Assembly: GCA_033439295.1 (NCBI GenBank)
Contig: JAVTLE010000018.1
Coordinates: 1 to 64,000 of the forward strand
DNA length: 64,000 nucleotides
Source: Deuterostichococcus epilithicus
Taxonomy: Eukaryota > Chlorophyta > Trebouxiophyceae > Prasiolales > Stichococcaceae
Direction: 5' to 3'
The notes under the pieces are model-generated. The model did not search any database. It had not been told where the DNA came from and worked only from the letters and a program-made list of their open reading frames with translations. The translations under genes and the position numbers were made by a program. Of this stretch, positions 1 through 11,329 are shown piece by piece (position 1 is the first letter of the stretch; each line of letters begins with the position of its first letter).

Positions 1-597
1 GCCNNCANCCTCCNNTNTCTNNTGCCNCCNCTNTCTGCTTTGTTGACAACCACATGGATGATGCTCTTGCCATCATTGGAGACCACCCCTACGTGGAGGC
101 ACAAGACCCCCACTTTGGGAACCATGCCACACATGAGCAATGCAAGGGGGTGCAAGTGGCATGCCTCTTGGGCATGACCTCAATCCTCCTCCCCACACCC
201 ACACACCTACACACATGTGGGTCTGGGAGGATGGCATCCATTGGAGGTCACCTTGGTGTGTGCCATGCATGTTTGAGAGCATGCACCAACATGGGCATCG
301 AGCAAGGCTTGCCTTGGGTGAGGAGTGGCACAATGGTCTCAGATGATGAGGTGAGGGCAATGCCTTCCACCCACCACCCCCGTGTGTTTGGGTGCAAGCC
401 ATGCACATGCAAAGCCCCCAAGCAAGGCCTCAAGTGTGTGGGTGCTTCATTGCATAGGGAGACAAGGAGGCACTACCTTGGATTACTACATACGCGAACT
501 TGTTGCTGTGTGTGGAGAATCATCAGGACAGCGGGGTGAACTGGCAACACACGAGGAAGCATGCCGGTCAGAATCGCTGCTGCAACTCAGATTTGCC
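1..597. other. Contig edge with N bases and GT/CA-rich low-complexity DNA
   Basis: Scattered N bases lie in the first 34 positions. About 450 bases of GT/CA-rich sequence follow, rich in CATG, CACC and GTGTG words, in which several overlapping frames stay open. No frame looks like a protein up to about 480. From about 480 one frame runs open into the membrane protein at 598 and may hold an upstream exon of it. Confidence 0.5.
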
Positions 598-909
598 ATG
601 GGTGGGTGGGCAGCGGTACTCTGGGCATTCGGCATTGCAAGCATGTGTGTGTGGGCATTTGACGCTGTATGCTGGGGTTACAAAATATACGGTCTTCGTC
701 ACAAGGTCATCTCGTTCAGCTTGTCGATCACACTACTTACCATCGGTTTGATCTTGCTCGTGACATGGGTTGTGCAGAGCCCGCGGCAGGGCGCTGGTGA
801 TACTCAAGAGCGTGATACAAGACCAACGCCTTTGGACGATGCGGCATCAATGTCCTTGAGCACAAACTCGACAGCTGACACAAGCTATTCTAGTATGGAA
901 ATTTTGTGA
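598..909 (+). CDS. Small two-TM membrane protein (C-terminal part or complete)
   Basis: Family not recognised. From ATG 598 the frame encodes 103 residues: a hydrophobic segment at about residues 4-25 containing VLWAFGIASM, a short basic loop (YGLRHK), and a second segment at about 35-57 containing ITLLTIGLILLVTW. A polar Ser/Thr/Asp-rich tail ends SSMEIL before the TGA. The frame stays open upstream to 382, and the 130 bases before 598 also read like protein (YIRELVAVCGE), so 598 may be internal and the gene may begin in the gapped edge. The polar tail suggests a cytosolic C-terminus, by inference only. It could be the last exon of a larger transporter-like protein. Confidence 0.4.
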   Translation: MGGWAAVLWAFGIASMCVWAFDAVCWGYKIYGLRHKVISFSLSITLLTIGLILLVTWVVQSPRQGAGDTQERDTRPTPLDDAASMSLSTNSTADTSYSSMEIL

Positions 910-1803
910 AATTTGTCAAGATGAAGTTCGCTTGGTAATCGAAGCAAACTGCTCAGCACAAACGCCCGTCTTCGTTAAAGTGAAGTTGTGTTTTGGCGCC
1001 TGGTGTGCCTGGCAGCCCCATCCTGGCTAGGCAGCAGGCAACGTGGCTGGTGCCGCAGCTGGTCTGCAAGTACAACGAGCGGCCGCCGTGGCGCGCCATC
1101 AGAGCGTTTTATCAGACTTTTGTGCAGTAGGAGCAGCCCTAGAGGGATGTTGGGGGTCTGCCGCCGCACATGGTGGCGGACCTCCCGTGCGTGGCTGGAT
1201 CAACCGAGGTCAGACGCGAAAGTTATGGCCATTCCCGTGCCATGGGGAAGCCCAACATGTGTCCGCCCAAAATTTGACAAGCCAGATCGAGGTGAGACTG
1301 TATGTGGATATCGTGATGTGTGCATCTGGTGCAGCATCACTGACTGCCTCATCGAGGGCATCCAGCTCCGCCCTCAGTGCTTTGTGTGTCCTCAGGTTCT
1401 CGTTGTTGTGACCAGAGCAACTTATCGGCGGACTACTTGGTGGCAGAGCAACTCCTACCACACTGCACGCGTTGTTGACGGCGTTGAAAGGAAGGCAGGG
1501 GTTGAATGAAGGATACTCGCACTTGTCCCGGCATAATGTCCTTTCCAGCTGATGTTTTCAATTGCTGGAAGCGACGTGCTCCAGCATAGTAGTGCATTCA
1601 GTCTTTCCAGCAGATATTATGGAATCTAGGCGGAACTCAGCACAGAGGAACTTGTGCTGAGGAACCAGGTAGGACACGTGCTTAGTTTCTTGCCACAGTC
1701 ATCATGATGATGACTCCAGTCTCCAAGAGGATGTCGAGGACACCAGCCGCTGCAACATGTTGTAAACCCTGTCTGCATACAGTGCCCAACCGGCTCGACA
1801 CGG
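910..1803. other. Intergenic, no confident gene
   Basis: No convincing gene. A short protein-like stretch on the plus strand (about 1025-1129, containing NERPPWRAIRAFYQT) follows a possible acceptor and ends in TAG. It could be a terminal exon of an unrecognised gene, but I see no partner exon. Confidence 0.4.
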
Positions 1804-4388
1804 CTACTTGCCCTCCCTGATAAGCTTCCGGATGCCCTCATAGCCATCGACCTCCAGAACATCGGCGATGCGGATGTCGCCAGTGTAGATGATCTTGCCC
1901 GACTGCAAAAGGAAGAAAGCCCGTGAGCCGGCCATGTCCAGCCCGTGCAAAACCAGCTGTCGGCAGCAGGACAGGGATGAAAAATACCACATGTTGATCA
2001 TGGCGTGTGACAGACGCAAGCACTCACCTCCATAACGTGAATCACATCAGGCTTGATGTAGTTGAGCAGCCGCTTGTAGTGCGTCACCATTAGGGTTGCT
2101 GTCTTGTCCGTCTTCAGGCCATTGACAGCGTTGGCTACATCCCGAAGCGCATCAATGTCGAGCCCTGTGTTTGCACGTCGAATGAAATGCGGCTTCGGAA
2201 CGAGAGGCAGACTGTGCAGCCAGCGTCGCCTGATGGACTGTGCTGTCCACCGCCACAAGTCGCCTGCCTTGTGAGCATCACATTGACTGCCCACCTGAGT
2301 CGATCTCGTCCAGAATAGCAACCTCAGCCTCCAACACTGCCAGCTGCAGGATCTGCATAAATGTGCAAAAACACCGGTCTACACCTGCGCCCGTGCACTC
2401 GTCTTCTGTGCATCCTTTGCTGCCATACAAAACCCCATTGGAACGCTCGCCTCATTGCGCTTCTTCTCGCCGCCGGAGAAGCCCTCGTTGACATTGCGGT
2501 TCAAGAATGCAGAGTCCATCTTCAGCGCCTCCAGCTTTGGCATCAGGTAGCCATAAAATTCCAGTGGGTCCTGCACAGTCACAGAGTGCTTGCGTCGACA
2601 CTTGCAACAGCGCAAGCAATGGCGTGGGGTGGATCCTGTCAGTCTCAGGCGCAACAGCACACCTGCTGCTTTACATAATGAACGAGGCTGGAGGACCCTG
2701 TAGTGCCTTCAGACGTAGTGCCTTCAGAGAACCGTTGCCGAGGGCAGGCGCTGAGAAAAGGACATCTTGCGACGCACCAGCTCTGCTTGGCCCAGGGACT
2801 TGCGCCTGGCGTTGCTGGCTGCTCTCAAGAAGTCGATGTTGCTGACGCCCGGCACCTGCAAGCAGGGACATCGGTCTCAGGGGCACACAATGTGCATGAC
2901 ACACTGACTACACTTCAAGGACAGAGCAGGAGTAGCATGGGCGCGCCTGCGTCTGCACAAGCTACGGAGTCATGCCCAGGGCGGCACAGATCCAGGTGCG
3001 CAACATCTGAAGTACGGAGCAGCTCAAAACAGATTGCAAGCCCGCCGCCGAGCCTTTCAGCGGGGCACGCTGCCCAGATGGGCAGGCGTGCAGGTCCCAT
3101 ACCGACCTCCACGGGGCTCTGGAAGCTCATGAACAGGCCTGCCCGCGCCCGCTCCTCCGGCTCCATCGCGAGGAGGTCCTCCCCCTTGTACATCGCGCTT
3201 CCCGCCATGACCTCGTAGTCCGGATGTCCGACCTGCGTGGTGACAGCGGCACCGCGTCAACAGCGCCTGGTTGTGTGTTGAGAAGTGCTCTTGACCTAGG
3301 CCATCATGCTGCCGCCCTGGCCCAAAGTCCCGGCATCTGCAAAGCTGCGCCAGGGTGCTGCCGCTTTGGAAGACCAAGCTCAGACTGTCTCCATCTGCGC
3401 CTTGCATGACCGCTACTCTGTGGACGCCACCACCTGTGCACAGGCGCCTGCTGGCCTGGTGCAGTATGATGCTGCAGATGCACCAGACAGCACGATCCAG
3501 TTCGCTGGACAATGTGTCATGGGCATGCATCAAGAGTGGTCGAAGAAACTTCACCGTGCACAGCATTCCGACAGGTCTCTGATTCGCACCAGATTCTGCT
3601 CGCATGACGAGCACGCTGTACTGTCAGAGGTTATCCTAAGCCTGAGTCGTGCAGAGTACTTGCTCGCTATCTTTGCAGCGCTCACCAAAATTTTGCTGAG
3701 CGTCGATTTGCCAGAACCATTGGTGCCCATGATCGCGTGCGTCTCCCCCTCTCTTAGCGTCAGGCTGACGCCCCGCAGGATCTGGTCGCCGCCCGCCACC
3801 CGCGCCTGCACTGACGCGAGCTCAGTCTGTACTGTACCAGGAGAGCGCAATCGCCGGTGGCCAACTCTCTCGACCTGACTGATCCGTGAGCATGCCACTG
3901 CATGTGGCATCGTCCAAGAGCCAGATTCACGAGCACCTCAAGGTCCTTGACTTCCAGCACCACGTTGCCGCTGGCGGTCGGCGGTGACGGCTGCGCGACC
4001 TCCTCCACCACGGCAGCCGATGGGCGCACCTGCGCGGGGGCGCCGGCAAGAGGGCTCCAGGCAGGCATGGGGACGATGTTCGGTCATTTGGGAGTGTGCA
4101 GACAGCGACTACGGAGTCCGGTGTTGCTACAGAGCATGGCTGGGCGGCAGTCAGAACTGCGCACCATGGCCACCCATGCTGCAGCATGCCGTCTGGAAAC
4201 TTGCAGCACCCGCAAAGGCTTTCAGTGGCAGCCAGCAGGGTTACCATTGCGTGCTGGGCATGCGGCGGGCGGACCCACGGGAATTCTACCTGGGCGTGAC
4301 GGCTCTGTCGCCTGCATGGCAGTTGCAGTCGCAGCGTTTGTCTGCACGCTGCGGTCTGCGACTGCCTCAAGGACGCTCTGATCAGCAT
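1804..4388 (-). CDS. sufC: Plastid Fe-S cluster assembly ATPase SufC
   Basis: ABC-type ATPase of the SUF system, which works with SufB and SufD in plastid iron-sulfur cluster assembly. Nine proposed exons join without a frame break: 4388-4290, 4029-3931, 3805-3686, 3232-3107, 2855-2778, 2570-2451, 2352-2295, 2164-2028, 1902-1804, giving about 311 residues. Visible motifs are Walker [10 protein letters not shown], the SufC-specific [12 protein letters not shown], the ABC signature [13 protein letters not shown], Walker [16 protein letters not shown] and the switch region [12 protein letters not shown]. Exon 1 encodes [16 protein letters not shown], rich in Ser/Arg/Ala and free of acids, as in a plastid transit peptide. 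The exon 5 donor appears to be GC (GAG|GCGAGC). The family identity is very clear. The first exon is inferred from phase match and composition. A start at 4068 is the alternative. Confidence 0.93.
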
Positions 4389-4846
4389 ACTGCTGCATTG
4401 CCTTTCTGCAGACGGCCCCGCGCATGCGCGGTGTTGCTGCTGCACGACTTTCATGGCGACTGCTCCTCGCGATATCTGATTCTAAGCACCCGACTTGATG
4501 AGGCGCGTCTGTGTCCTTGGCCCTGCTTTGCTCATCAATGGAAAATGCGGAAGAGCGAGTAGGAGCAGGTATGCTAGGTTGCACCTGCAGTTCTGCTCCT
4601 AGATATGTGGCGGGAACGTATCTTGGGTTTGCCGCGAATGATCCGACCTGTTTCGGAACGGTCGAACGGTCTCACACCAAAACATTATCACTCAGGGCCT
4701 AGACAGTGTGGCCAAGGTCTGGCCCATGTCCGCCAACTCGCACAATGTCTGGCGCGGGCCGACCTCCTGCGTCCGACATCACGGTGTACTGCATCTGATC
4801 CTCGGTCCAAAGGAGTCTGCACACCACACCATCGCGTATACTCAGG
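4389..4846. promoter_or_regulatory. Divergent intergenic region between sufC and the YeeE/YedE gene
   Basis: These 458 bases separate the proposed starts of two divergent genes, so they should carry both promoters. No TATA box or recognisable operator is apparent. An in-frame TGA lies about 50 bases upstream of the plus-strand start at 4847. Confidence 0.4.
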
Positions 4847-6514
4847 ATGATTGTCGTGCCACTCCCAGCTCTTCTGGGTGGTAGCTGTCTGGGTCTAGCG
4901 AGTGCCGTCGTTCTGGCGCAAACCGGCAATGTACTCGGAATTTCTGGCATCGTGGGGTGCGCTCTTCGTCATGATGTGAGCCGGCATGATGCGTTCAAGC
5001 CTTGAGGTCACACATGTATGTGGCATTCACATGCGCAATCGTCTCCTCAACACGCCTTCTATGGCGATGCAGGGGCCTGCTGACCAAGTGCCGGCAGGGA
5101 TGGCGGTGGGCATTCTTGGGAGGCCTGCTGGCCGGCTCCCAGCTGGCGTTGCAGCTCCACCCTGCGTCTTTCACATCCCCCATCGCGGCCTTCACGGCGA
5201 GCGAACTGTGATGCGGAGCTCTCTGCATGAAGCAGACGTTGTAGACTGTGGCCACAACGGCGGCAATGCAGCATGCTCATGTAAGATAAATACCACTCAC
5301 ACGAATGTCTTGGAAGACACCGAACCCCCTGCAAATGAACGGCTGCAGCTGACAAGAGCCATTGCTGGCGGCGCGCTGGTGGGCGTTGGCTCCGCTTTGG
5401 GAAATGGCTGCACCAGCGGGCATGGCGTCTGTGGCATCTCCCGCCTATCACGTCGCAGCATCGCGTTCATGTGAGTTTCTGATTGAATGCTGAGCCTGCA
5501 GGCATCCTTCAGCTTCTCAGGCAGAATCAGTGACATGATTGTGTGGCTCTGGTCATAGCAGCAGCATCAGCAAGCACTCCTGCGGCTGCGTGCAGTCTGG
5601 TGGCGATGGCATCAGGAGGGGTGGCCGCCACGGTGACAGACGCGTCGGCTGCAATCCCTGCGGCACCGGCTGCAACATCCCGCGCCCCCCGCCAGCTGAT
5701 CCGGATCATGGTCGGCAGCGCGGCTGCGCTTGTGGCAGTGCCGCCTGTGCTGAGGTTCGCGGTGGGAGGGCGGCGGACCAGCGCGCAAAATGAGGCGCGC
5801 CTCGGCGCGCTGGTGTACGCGGGCGCCGGGTTCGTCTTCGCCCTGGGCCTCAGCGTGTCAGGTGGGTTTTGGGACCATGCAGCCACACTGGGAACGCGCA
5901 CAGCTCTCACGCCTCCTGACCCCAGGCTCGGCGAGCAGGGAGGTGCGGGAGCTGCCGAACTGGAAACGAATTGTGCTGCACATTCCTTGCCTTGTGCCTT
6001 GCAGCGCAAGCTGCACTTTGCCAATGACCAGACGAAACCAACCAGCTTGTTTGGCTTATCAGTCAGCATACCGTACAGCTTGTCGGTTTCCCACACCGCT
6101 GGCGCGACACAGGTCCCACTCAGAGCCATGTTGTGCACGCCATCTACTGCAGGAATGGCGTCCGCAGCCAATGTGGTCGCGTTCCTCAGCCCGAGCAGTG
6201 CCGCCTTCGATGTCAGCTTGGCCTTCGTCATGGCGGGCGCCATCGGGGTTGCCGTCCTGCCATTCCAGACAGTGTCTCAGTGGCGTGGCCTGCGCGATGC
6301 CGGCGCGATCAGCCAGAAGCAGCCGCAGGCGGCCTCCGGCGGCGTGGATGCGAGCTTGCTGGCTGGCGCCGTGCTCTTTGGCGCCGGCTGGGGCCTCACC
6401 GGCATGTGCCCGGGCCCGGTCATTGCAAACCTGGTGCGGCCGAGCGCTCAGGTGTGTGCCGCGGTTACAGCCATGCTGGGGGGTATGTACGCCGTGCGCC
6501 GCAGTCAGACATGA
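4847..6514 (+). CDS. YeeE/YedE-family sulfur-compound transporter
   Basis: Multi-pass membrane protein of the YeeE/YedE family; characterised bacterial members import thiosulfate. Proposed exons 4847-4975, 5098-5196, 5349-5470, 5596-5861 and 6153-6514 give about 325 residues. The N-terminal half shows the family pattern: [15 protein letters not shown] with NVLGISGI, then [15 protein letters not shown], then the signature [17 protein letters not shown], whose Cys residues match those used in transport in bacterial homologues. The C-terminal half repeats the fold ([36 protein letters not shown]) like the DUF6691 half-transporters, so both halves sit in one chain. Exon 2 ends cleanly only if a GC donor (ACG|GCGAGC) is accepted. 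ATG 4847 is the first Met after an in-frame stop, and no obvious transit peptide is seen. It is divergent from sufC. Confidence 0.85.
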
Positions 6515-7011
6515 CGCTGCAGGCGTCTTGCCAGTTGTTGCGCCTTTCGGTGGACTGGTCTCACGTTTTCAGTTTCTCGACTCAGCTGATATTGCAACGT
6601 GTACTCCGGGCTTCTGGCGCAATCTTGGTCACGAAGCGCTTCATGCTTACACCCAAACACGCTAGTCCTCTTGTACGCAGCTGAAATCTTCAGTGATACG
6701 TGCCATGGACCCATGCTATGGTTGTTCTGCTACGGCTCGCACGAGTCGTTGCCACCTCTGTAGACCCAGCTTCGGCTTAATATTGTGAAATACGCTTGCC
6801 GAAAGAGAATCTCGTTGCACTTTTGAGTTCTAGAGAATTTGACTCGGCGTTCCTCTACGTGCACAGCCTGATGAATTGCAAGGTCCATTCGTATCTTGGA
6901 TGTTCATTTCCAAAGTGGCTCTCATGATCAATGACGTACACGGACCAACTTCACGAAGCTCACGCACTAGGGGTTCTGGGTTTCTGCCATCGTCCAAGCC
7001 TTCAAAAAGTT
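6515..7011. other. Intergenic between convergent genes
   Basis: Shared 3' flank of the transporter (+) and the signal-anchored gene (-). It is AT-richer than its surroundings. No gene, RNA or repeat is recognised. Confidence 0.4.
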
Positions 7012-10000
7012 TCAAGTCAATTCGTAGCCGCCAGCCCCGGGCTCTGTAACATTGACGGAATTGCCGGGCGGCACCTCATACCAATCTACTGCGTCAACCT
7101 CAACGATGGCCGAACATGCCTGAGAATCGCCCAGGCCGAAGAACACCAGCAGGGACGGCACAGTCTTCCGTCCTCGATCCACGAAATGGTACGAAGCCGC
7201 GATGAGATATGGGTGGCTGCCCGCCGGCAGATCATATGCGCTGATGATGGGCCCCCGTGAGATGTGCGTTAGCTGCAGCGTCAAAGCGTCGATTCGGAAG
7301 CCCCTGCGATCAGGAACGCAGACAGACGCTTTGGTTCAAGTCGTTTGATGATTCAGGCAAGCGAGTATGGACAGGCAATACCAGGACGGTGCCGGCAGTC
7401 AACTTTACAATGACAGCTTATGGAGTTTGATCTATGTGTCTTTTTTGCTTCATTTGCGTGCAACAGTTAGCCCACCATGCTGTCTCTGGTCTGTTCATCA
7501 AACTGCCAACACACGTGTGCGGGGGCACTGTCGTGGTACCGCAGCCATGCCGAGGCTCAGCGCACCAGTGCGAGTAGTCGTTTTTCCGGGTGCCCTGTGT
7601 GCGCAGCCGCAACCAGTGGCTCCCTGCGCGACGGCCCGGCGGCGCCGGCTTTATTAACGAGGTGCTCTTGTTTTCTCTTGATTAAATAAATCCGAGACTG
7701 CGCGCACCAGTGCGAGTAGACGCTGTTCTGGTTCTTCGTGTGCGCCACCACGAACAGCTCCTCCCGGTTCGGGGCCTGCTGCCGCCGCCGCCGCGCGTCC
7801 AGCGCTGCGAGGGAGCGTGGGAACGGCCGGAAGTGGCCGCTCAGGTGCAGCGCGCCAAAGACCACCCCCGTGTTCTCCAGGATGTTGGGGTGCTGCTCGT
7901 CCGGGAAGCACGTCATGGAGCGCATGATCAGGCCCTTGGGGGCACTTGGCTCGTAGCGCAGAAACGTGGGGCATGGCCCCAGGGAGTGCAGAATCAGCAG
8001 CTCGCCGTGCACGTCGCCCATCGCCCAGTTCTTCTCCCTGCGGGTTGAGGAAGTGCAGTGATCCCAGACTGGGTGGAGCTCGAGAGTAACCTGATATATG
8101 AAGCAAGGGCACGGCGCCAGGTTGTGCAGGGAAACCATCTTGGCCATCTGACCACTGCTCTCCTCGTGAGTAAACGATGGAGAGTCAGGCAGTGTCACAG
8201 CCGGCAAGTTGCTGCCAGTAGTGATTCGCCCACTAAAACATGCATGCCGCTCCAAAGTGGCACTTTGGCGAAGGAGAATTTTATTCAGCAGTCGTTGACC
8301 CGAAACCCGAAATTTTTCGACTGTTGTTCCATATTAGATTCCATACGCAGATTGTTATGCGCACCCTTCTGGGTTTGTGCCAGAGAAATCTCACCTGGCA
8401 TGCCGCTCCGTCCGGATGGCCATGCCGGCGCATCAGCATTCCACCGTCACAATCAGCTTTTCCAGAATTGCATGTGCAAATTGTCAAGTCGCACAAGTGG
8501 ATTTCCTATAATGTTTCTCACTTCGGCACGCCGCTCTTGATGGGCATTTTGTCGAAGCAGTACTCGACCTTCATGACCATCGCATCCAAATCCAGGGCCG
8601 ATATGCATTCCCATACGACGTCCGCCTGCCCGCCCCACAGCGAGTGCCCGACCACGACGGTGCCGTTCCAGATGAACGGCCTGCAGTTTGGCAGCGAGAT
8701 GTGCACCTGTCAGACTTGTGTCAGGGGGTTTGAACCGAATGCTTAGCGCATTTTAACATGATGGCAGCAGTCGAGGAGCTGCTCTGGGCCCGTCTCGCCT
8801 GACAGAGGCGCTGTTCCTGCTGCCGTCGCAGCTGACAGTGCCACAGCGCCACTGCTGCCACCCTGCTGCCACTTGCTGACGCCTGCACTGGCGCCGCCAT
8901 CGCCGCCGGCGCCCAGCCGGCGCCGCCGCCGCTGCCGCCGCTGCCACCGCAGCCGCAGCTGCTTCTTTCCACATCAGACCAGGCTTGTTTGCACGGCGCG
9001 CAAGACCCAGATCATCCAATTGCAACCTCATGTGATTTAACCACTACAAAATGTGTTTGACATACTCCGCAAAGCCACGGCATGCATGGCGCCGCAGCAC
9101 CGCTCCATGCCAGAACACAGCCAGATCGTGTGGAGATGCATCATGAACCCTTACCCGACACCCACAACCTTGCCTGGCAATGAGTCTGATCCTTACCCGC
9201 CTTGTGCGCCGACACTTGCCCCCCCACCCCCCCGCCTCCACAAAGGATCGACCAATCAGGATTCAAACCAATGCGTAATTTCAATCCGTAGTTGAGCGCT
9301 CACCTGATGTCCTACACTTTCGGCCTGGGCTTTCCATGCAACCGTGATGCCAACAACAGCAGAGCCACAGCTGGCTGTCTGCACTGGACGACGATGGCCG
9401 TCTCTGCTCACCTGACGTCTACTGCCATGGAAGTTCAGGGCTTGCCCGCGCCGCGGCGCCAATCAGCAACACCAGGGTCAACCAATCAAATTTCCATCTC
9501 AATCACCAGAAGCAATGCCGTGACCGCCCACCTGACGTCCTCCGCTTTCAGCCAGGGCTTTCCGCGGGCAGCGGCCCCAGTCGCGCCCAGCGTCGCATCA
9601 TCCAGCGTCAGGACCGTCTGCCGCTGCGCCGCCTCCGCCAGGTCAATAGCATTTGGGTCCATCCCCATGAACATTGTCAGCGGCCATGTGGGCACCTGAA
9701 GGAAAGCAGCAATGTGGGCACCTGAAGGAAAGCAGCAATGTGGGCACATGAAGGAAAGCTGGTGCTGGGATACTGAGTCCAACTCCCGTGGGCAAGCTCC
9801 AACGGATGTGACATGCGAGGTCGATGACCAGGTCGAGAACGGTGCACTTGTACCCGGATGTGTGCGCACGGCGACCCTGACTGCGCATGGTCTGTGCGTG
9901 TTCTTGCTCACCTCGTAGCCCTCCTCGTGCCGGAAGACGACGACCCAGCCCCGCTGCGGGTGGAAGACGCCTAGAGCATGCGGGGCCAAAAACCATCAGG

Positions 10001-10364
10001 CGGCAGCAAGCGAGCACGATGGATGGCCCCCAGTGTCCAATGTGAGCAAAACAAGATCCGACTGAGGCGACTGCTGATCACACACGCCACCTGCAGGATT
10101 GTACGTAACGTTGCCGCTGGCGTGCTCCGGCTTCAGCGGGAAGCCGTTGCACACGAGCGGATGGTGGTCCGCCGCACTGCTGTTTGTGCCGCCGCCGCCG
10201 CCATAGTTCACGCTCGGAGCCTGTCTGACGAGCTGAAGCGACCAGTCCTGTCTGCTGGCCTCTTCGTGCAATCCCATAAGCACGGCGCCGATGCTGGCTC
10301 CCAGCAGCAGCAGCAGCGGCGTGCGGCATTGCATCAGCCCAATGTTTGTGCGCCAGGAAGGCAT
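7012..10364 (-). CDS. Unrecognised signal-anchored (type II) protein
   Basis: Function unknown. Exon 1 (10364-10091) starts MPSWRTN and carries one hydrophobic segment, TPLLLLLGASIGAVLMG, typical of a signal anchor, then a Ser/Gly-rich stalk with N-glycosylation sequons. Further exons: 9970-9912 (VFHPQRGWVVVFRHEEGYE), 9695 to about 9532 (WPLTMFMGMDPNAIDLAEAA), 8706-8522 (NGTVVVGHSLWGGQADVVWE), 8037 to about 7711 (MGDVHGELLILHSLGPCP, NILENTGVVFGALH, YSHWCA) and 7272-7012 (ISRGPIISAYDLPAGSHPYL, FFGLGDSQACSA) ending in TGA. Phases match for exons 1-2-3 and 4-5. The 3-4 and 5-6 junctions do not resolve, so a small exon may be missing. The fold suggests a secretory-pathway lumenal enzyme, by inference only. 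Splice regions of two exons are locally multiplied. Confidence 0.6.
7559..7760. repeat. Partial duplication of an exon end (YSHWCA region)
   Basis: About 55 bases at 7559-7615 resemble 7700-7760. Both contain GCGCACCAGTGCGAGTAG on the plus strand and on the minus strand both encode a YSHWCA-like peptide after a Lys/Asn-rich stretch. The copy at 7700-7760 is the end of the proposed coding exon; the other is in the following intron or 3' flank and has drifted. Confidence 0.6.
9255..9550. repeat. Three diverged copies of an exon 3' end with its donor site
   Basis: The word CACCTGAYGTCYWCY recurs at about 9300, 9410 and 9530, each followed by a cTTtCagcC.gGGCTT-like stretch. On the minus strand each copy reads as the end of the AEDV-type exon followed by the same GTGAG/GTGGG donor. 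Spacing is about 111 and 121 bases. The copy at 9530 is in the coding exon; the other two are in the downstream intron. Confidence 0.65.
9686..9759. repeat. 26-bp tandem repeat spanning a splice acceptor
   Basis: Three direct copies begin at 9686, 9712 and 9738, each starting ATGTGGGCAC and running through GAAGGAAAGC. The first includes the acceptor of the exon starting at 9695 on the minus strand. The second therefore carries a duplicate acceptor; the third has a CAT change that spoils it. Confidence 0.8.
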
Positions 10365-10860
10365 GATGATCCCCTGGCTGCAGCTCCCTGTTCACAAGCA
10401 GGACAGGCCCCTCTAGAGAAGCACTCCGGCGAGGCCAGTCCTCATCCCAGCTGTCGATGAAGGCTTGCCTCTACCTGAATGAGAGAGCGCTGCCGGCCGC
10501 GCACTGCGCATGCGGCCGCTGCTGATGGCACACCGCAGGAAGACGTGCTAGGATCGGGGCCCATGCACCAGCTTGTCAATCAACGTGACACCAGGCTTCA
10601 CGCTTTGGCCCCCGAAAGCTTCATCACCGCCTAGTGCATTTCACTGACCGAGGCTACACGCCGATCTACCCACGGAACCGCATTGACAGCGCCCGCTGCG
10701 GGGTCGGGCGAGACGCAGCTATCGCTTGAGTCACGAACCAGCGAAAATTCGGCGCCAGCGTCGCAGATTATCACACTGGCCAGCCCAGTCTGTGTAAAGT
10801 TATACGACTACGCGAGTATCTTTCATGACAAATGATGACAGCTGAGCCCCCTTCTTGACG
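10365..10860. other. 5' flank of the signal-anchored gene
   Basis: No gene recognised. It should contain the minus-strand promoter of the gene starting at 10364. The repeat block begins at its right edge. Confidence 0.35.
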
Positions 10861-11240
10861 AAGGCCTCTTCTTCTTCCCATTCTGATATCTTTCCTTCTA
10901 TCCAAAGAAGTGTCCGAAGTCCTCCAGTCCTCCAGCCCTTAAGCAGCCAGGGGCTGCATGTCTTCTTCTTCCCATTCTTCCCTTCTTCGCCGCACAGAGA
11001 TATTGGAAGTGCTCCAGCCCTCCAGCAGCCAGGGCTCCGCTTCTTCTTCTCCCCATTCTTCCCTTCTTCGCCGCGTATATATATTTCAAGCAATCCCCCG
11101 ACAGCCAGGGGCCTCGCTGCTTCTTCTCCCCATTCTTCTTTTCATCGCCGCACGCACAGAAGTGTTATAAGTCCTCCAGCCCTCCGCCGCCGCTAGGGCT
11201 GCATGTCTTCTTCTTCCCATTCTGCCCTGCTTCCAGAACC
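10861..11240. repeat. Pyrimidine-rich tandem repeat array A
   Basis: About four diverged units of roughly 90 bases. Each joins a CTTCTTCTTCCCATTCTTCC core to TTCGCCGC, an AGTGCTCCAGCCCTCCAG-like segment and CAGCCAGGG. Open frames across it are low-complexity Ser/Pro/Phe and are not taken as genes. Confidence 0.75.
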
Positions 11241-11329
11241 GTGGGAGTTGCGAATTTTGTATTACGCGTGCGGTTTTTAAATCAGGAATATTATGAATTC
11301 AGAGGAATATATTATAACCTGTATTTATT

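Noticed and set aside
73-433. Overlapping frames in the GT/CA-rich contig edge
   Set aside because: The same low-complexity His/Cys/Thr composition appears in all frames and there are sequence gaps; there is no coding evidence.
9053-9295. Short plus-strand frame in the intron of the signal-anchored gene
   Set aside because: It lies within the repeated intron of the minus-strand gene with no conserved motif.
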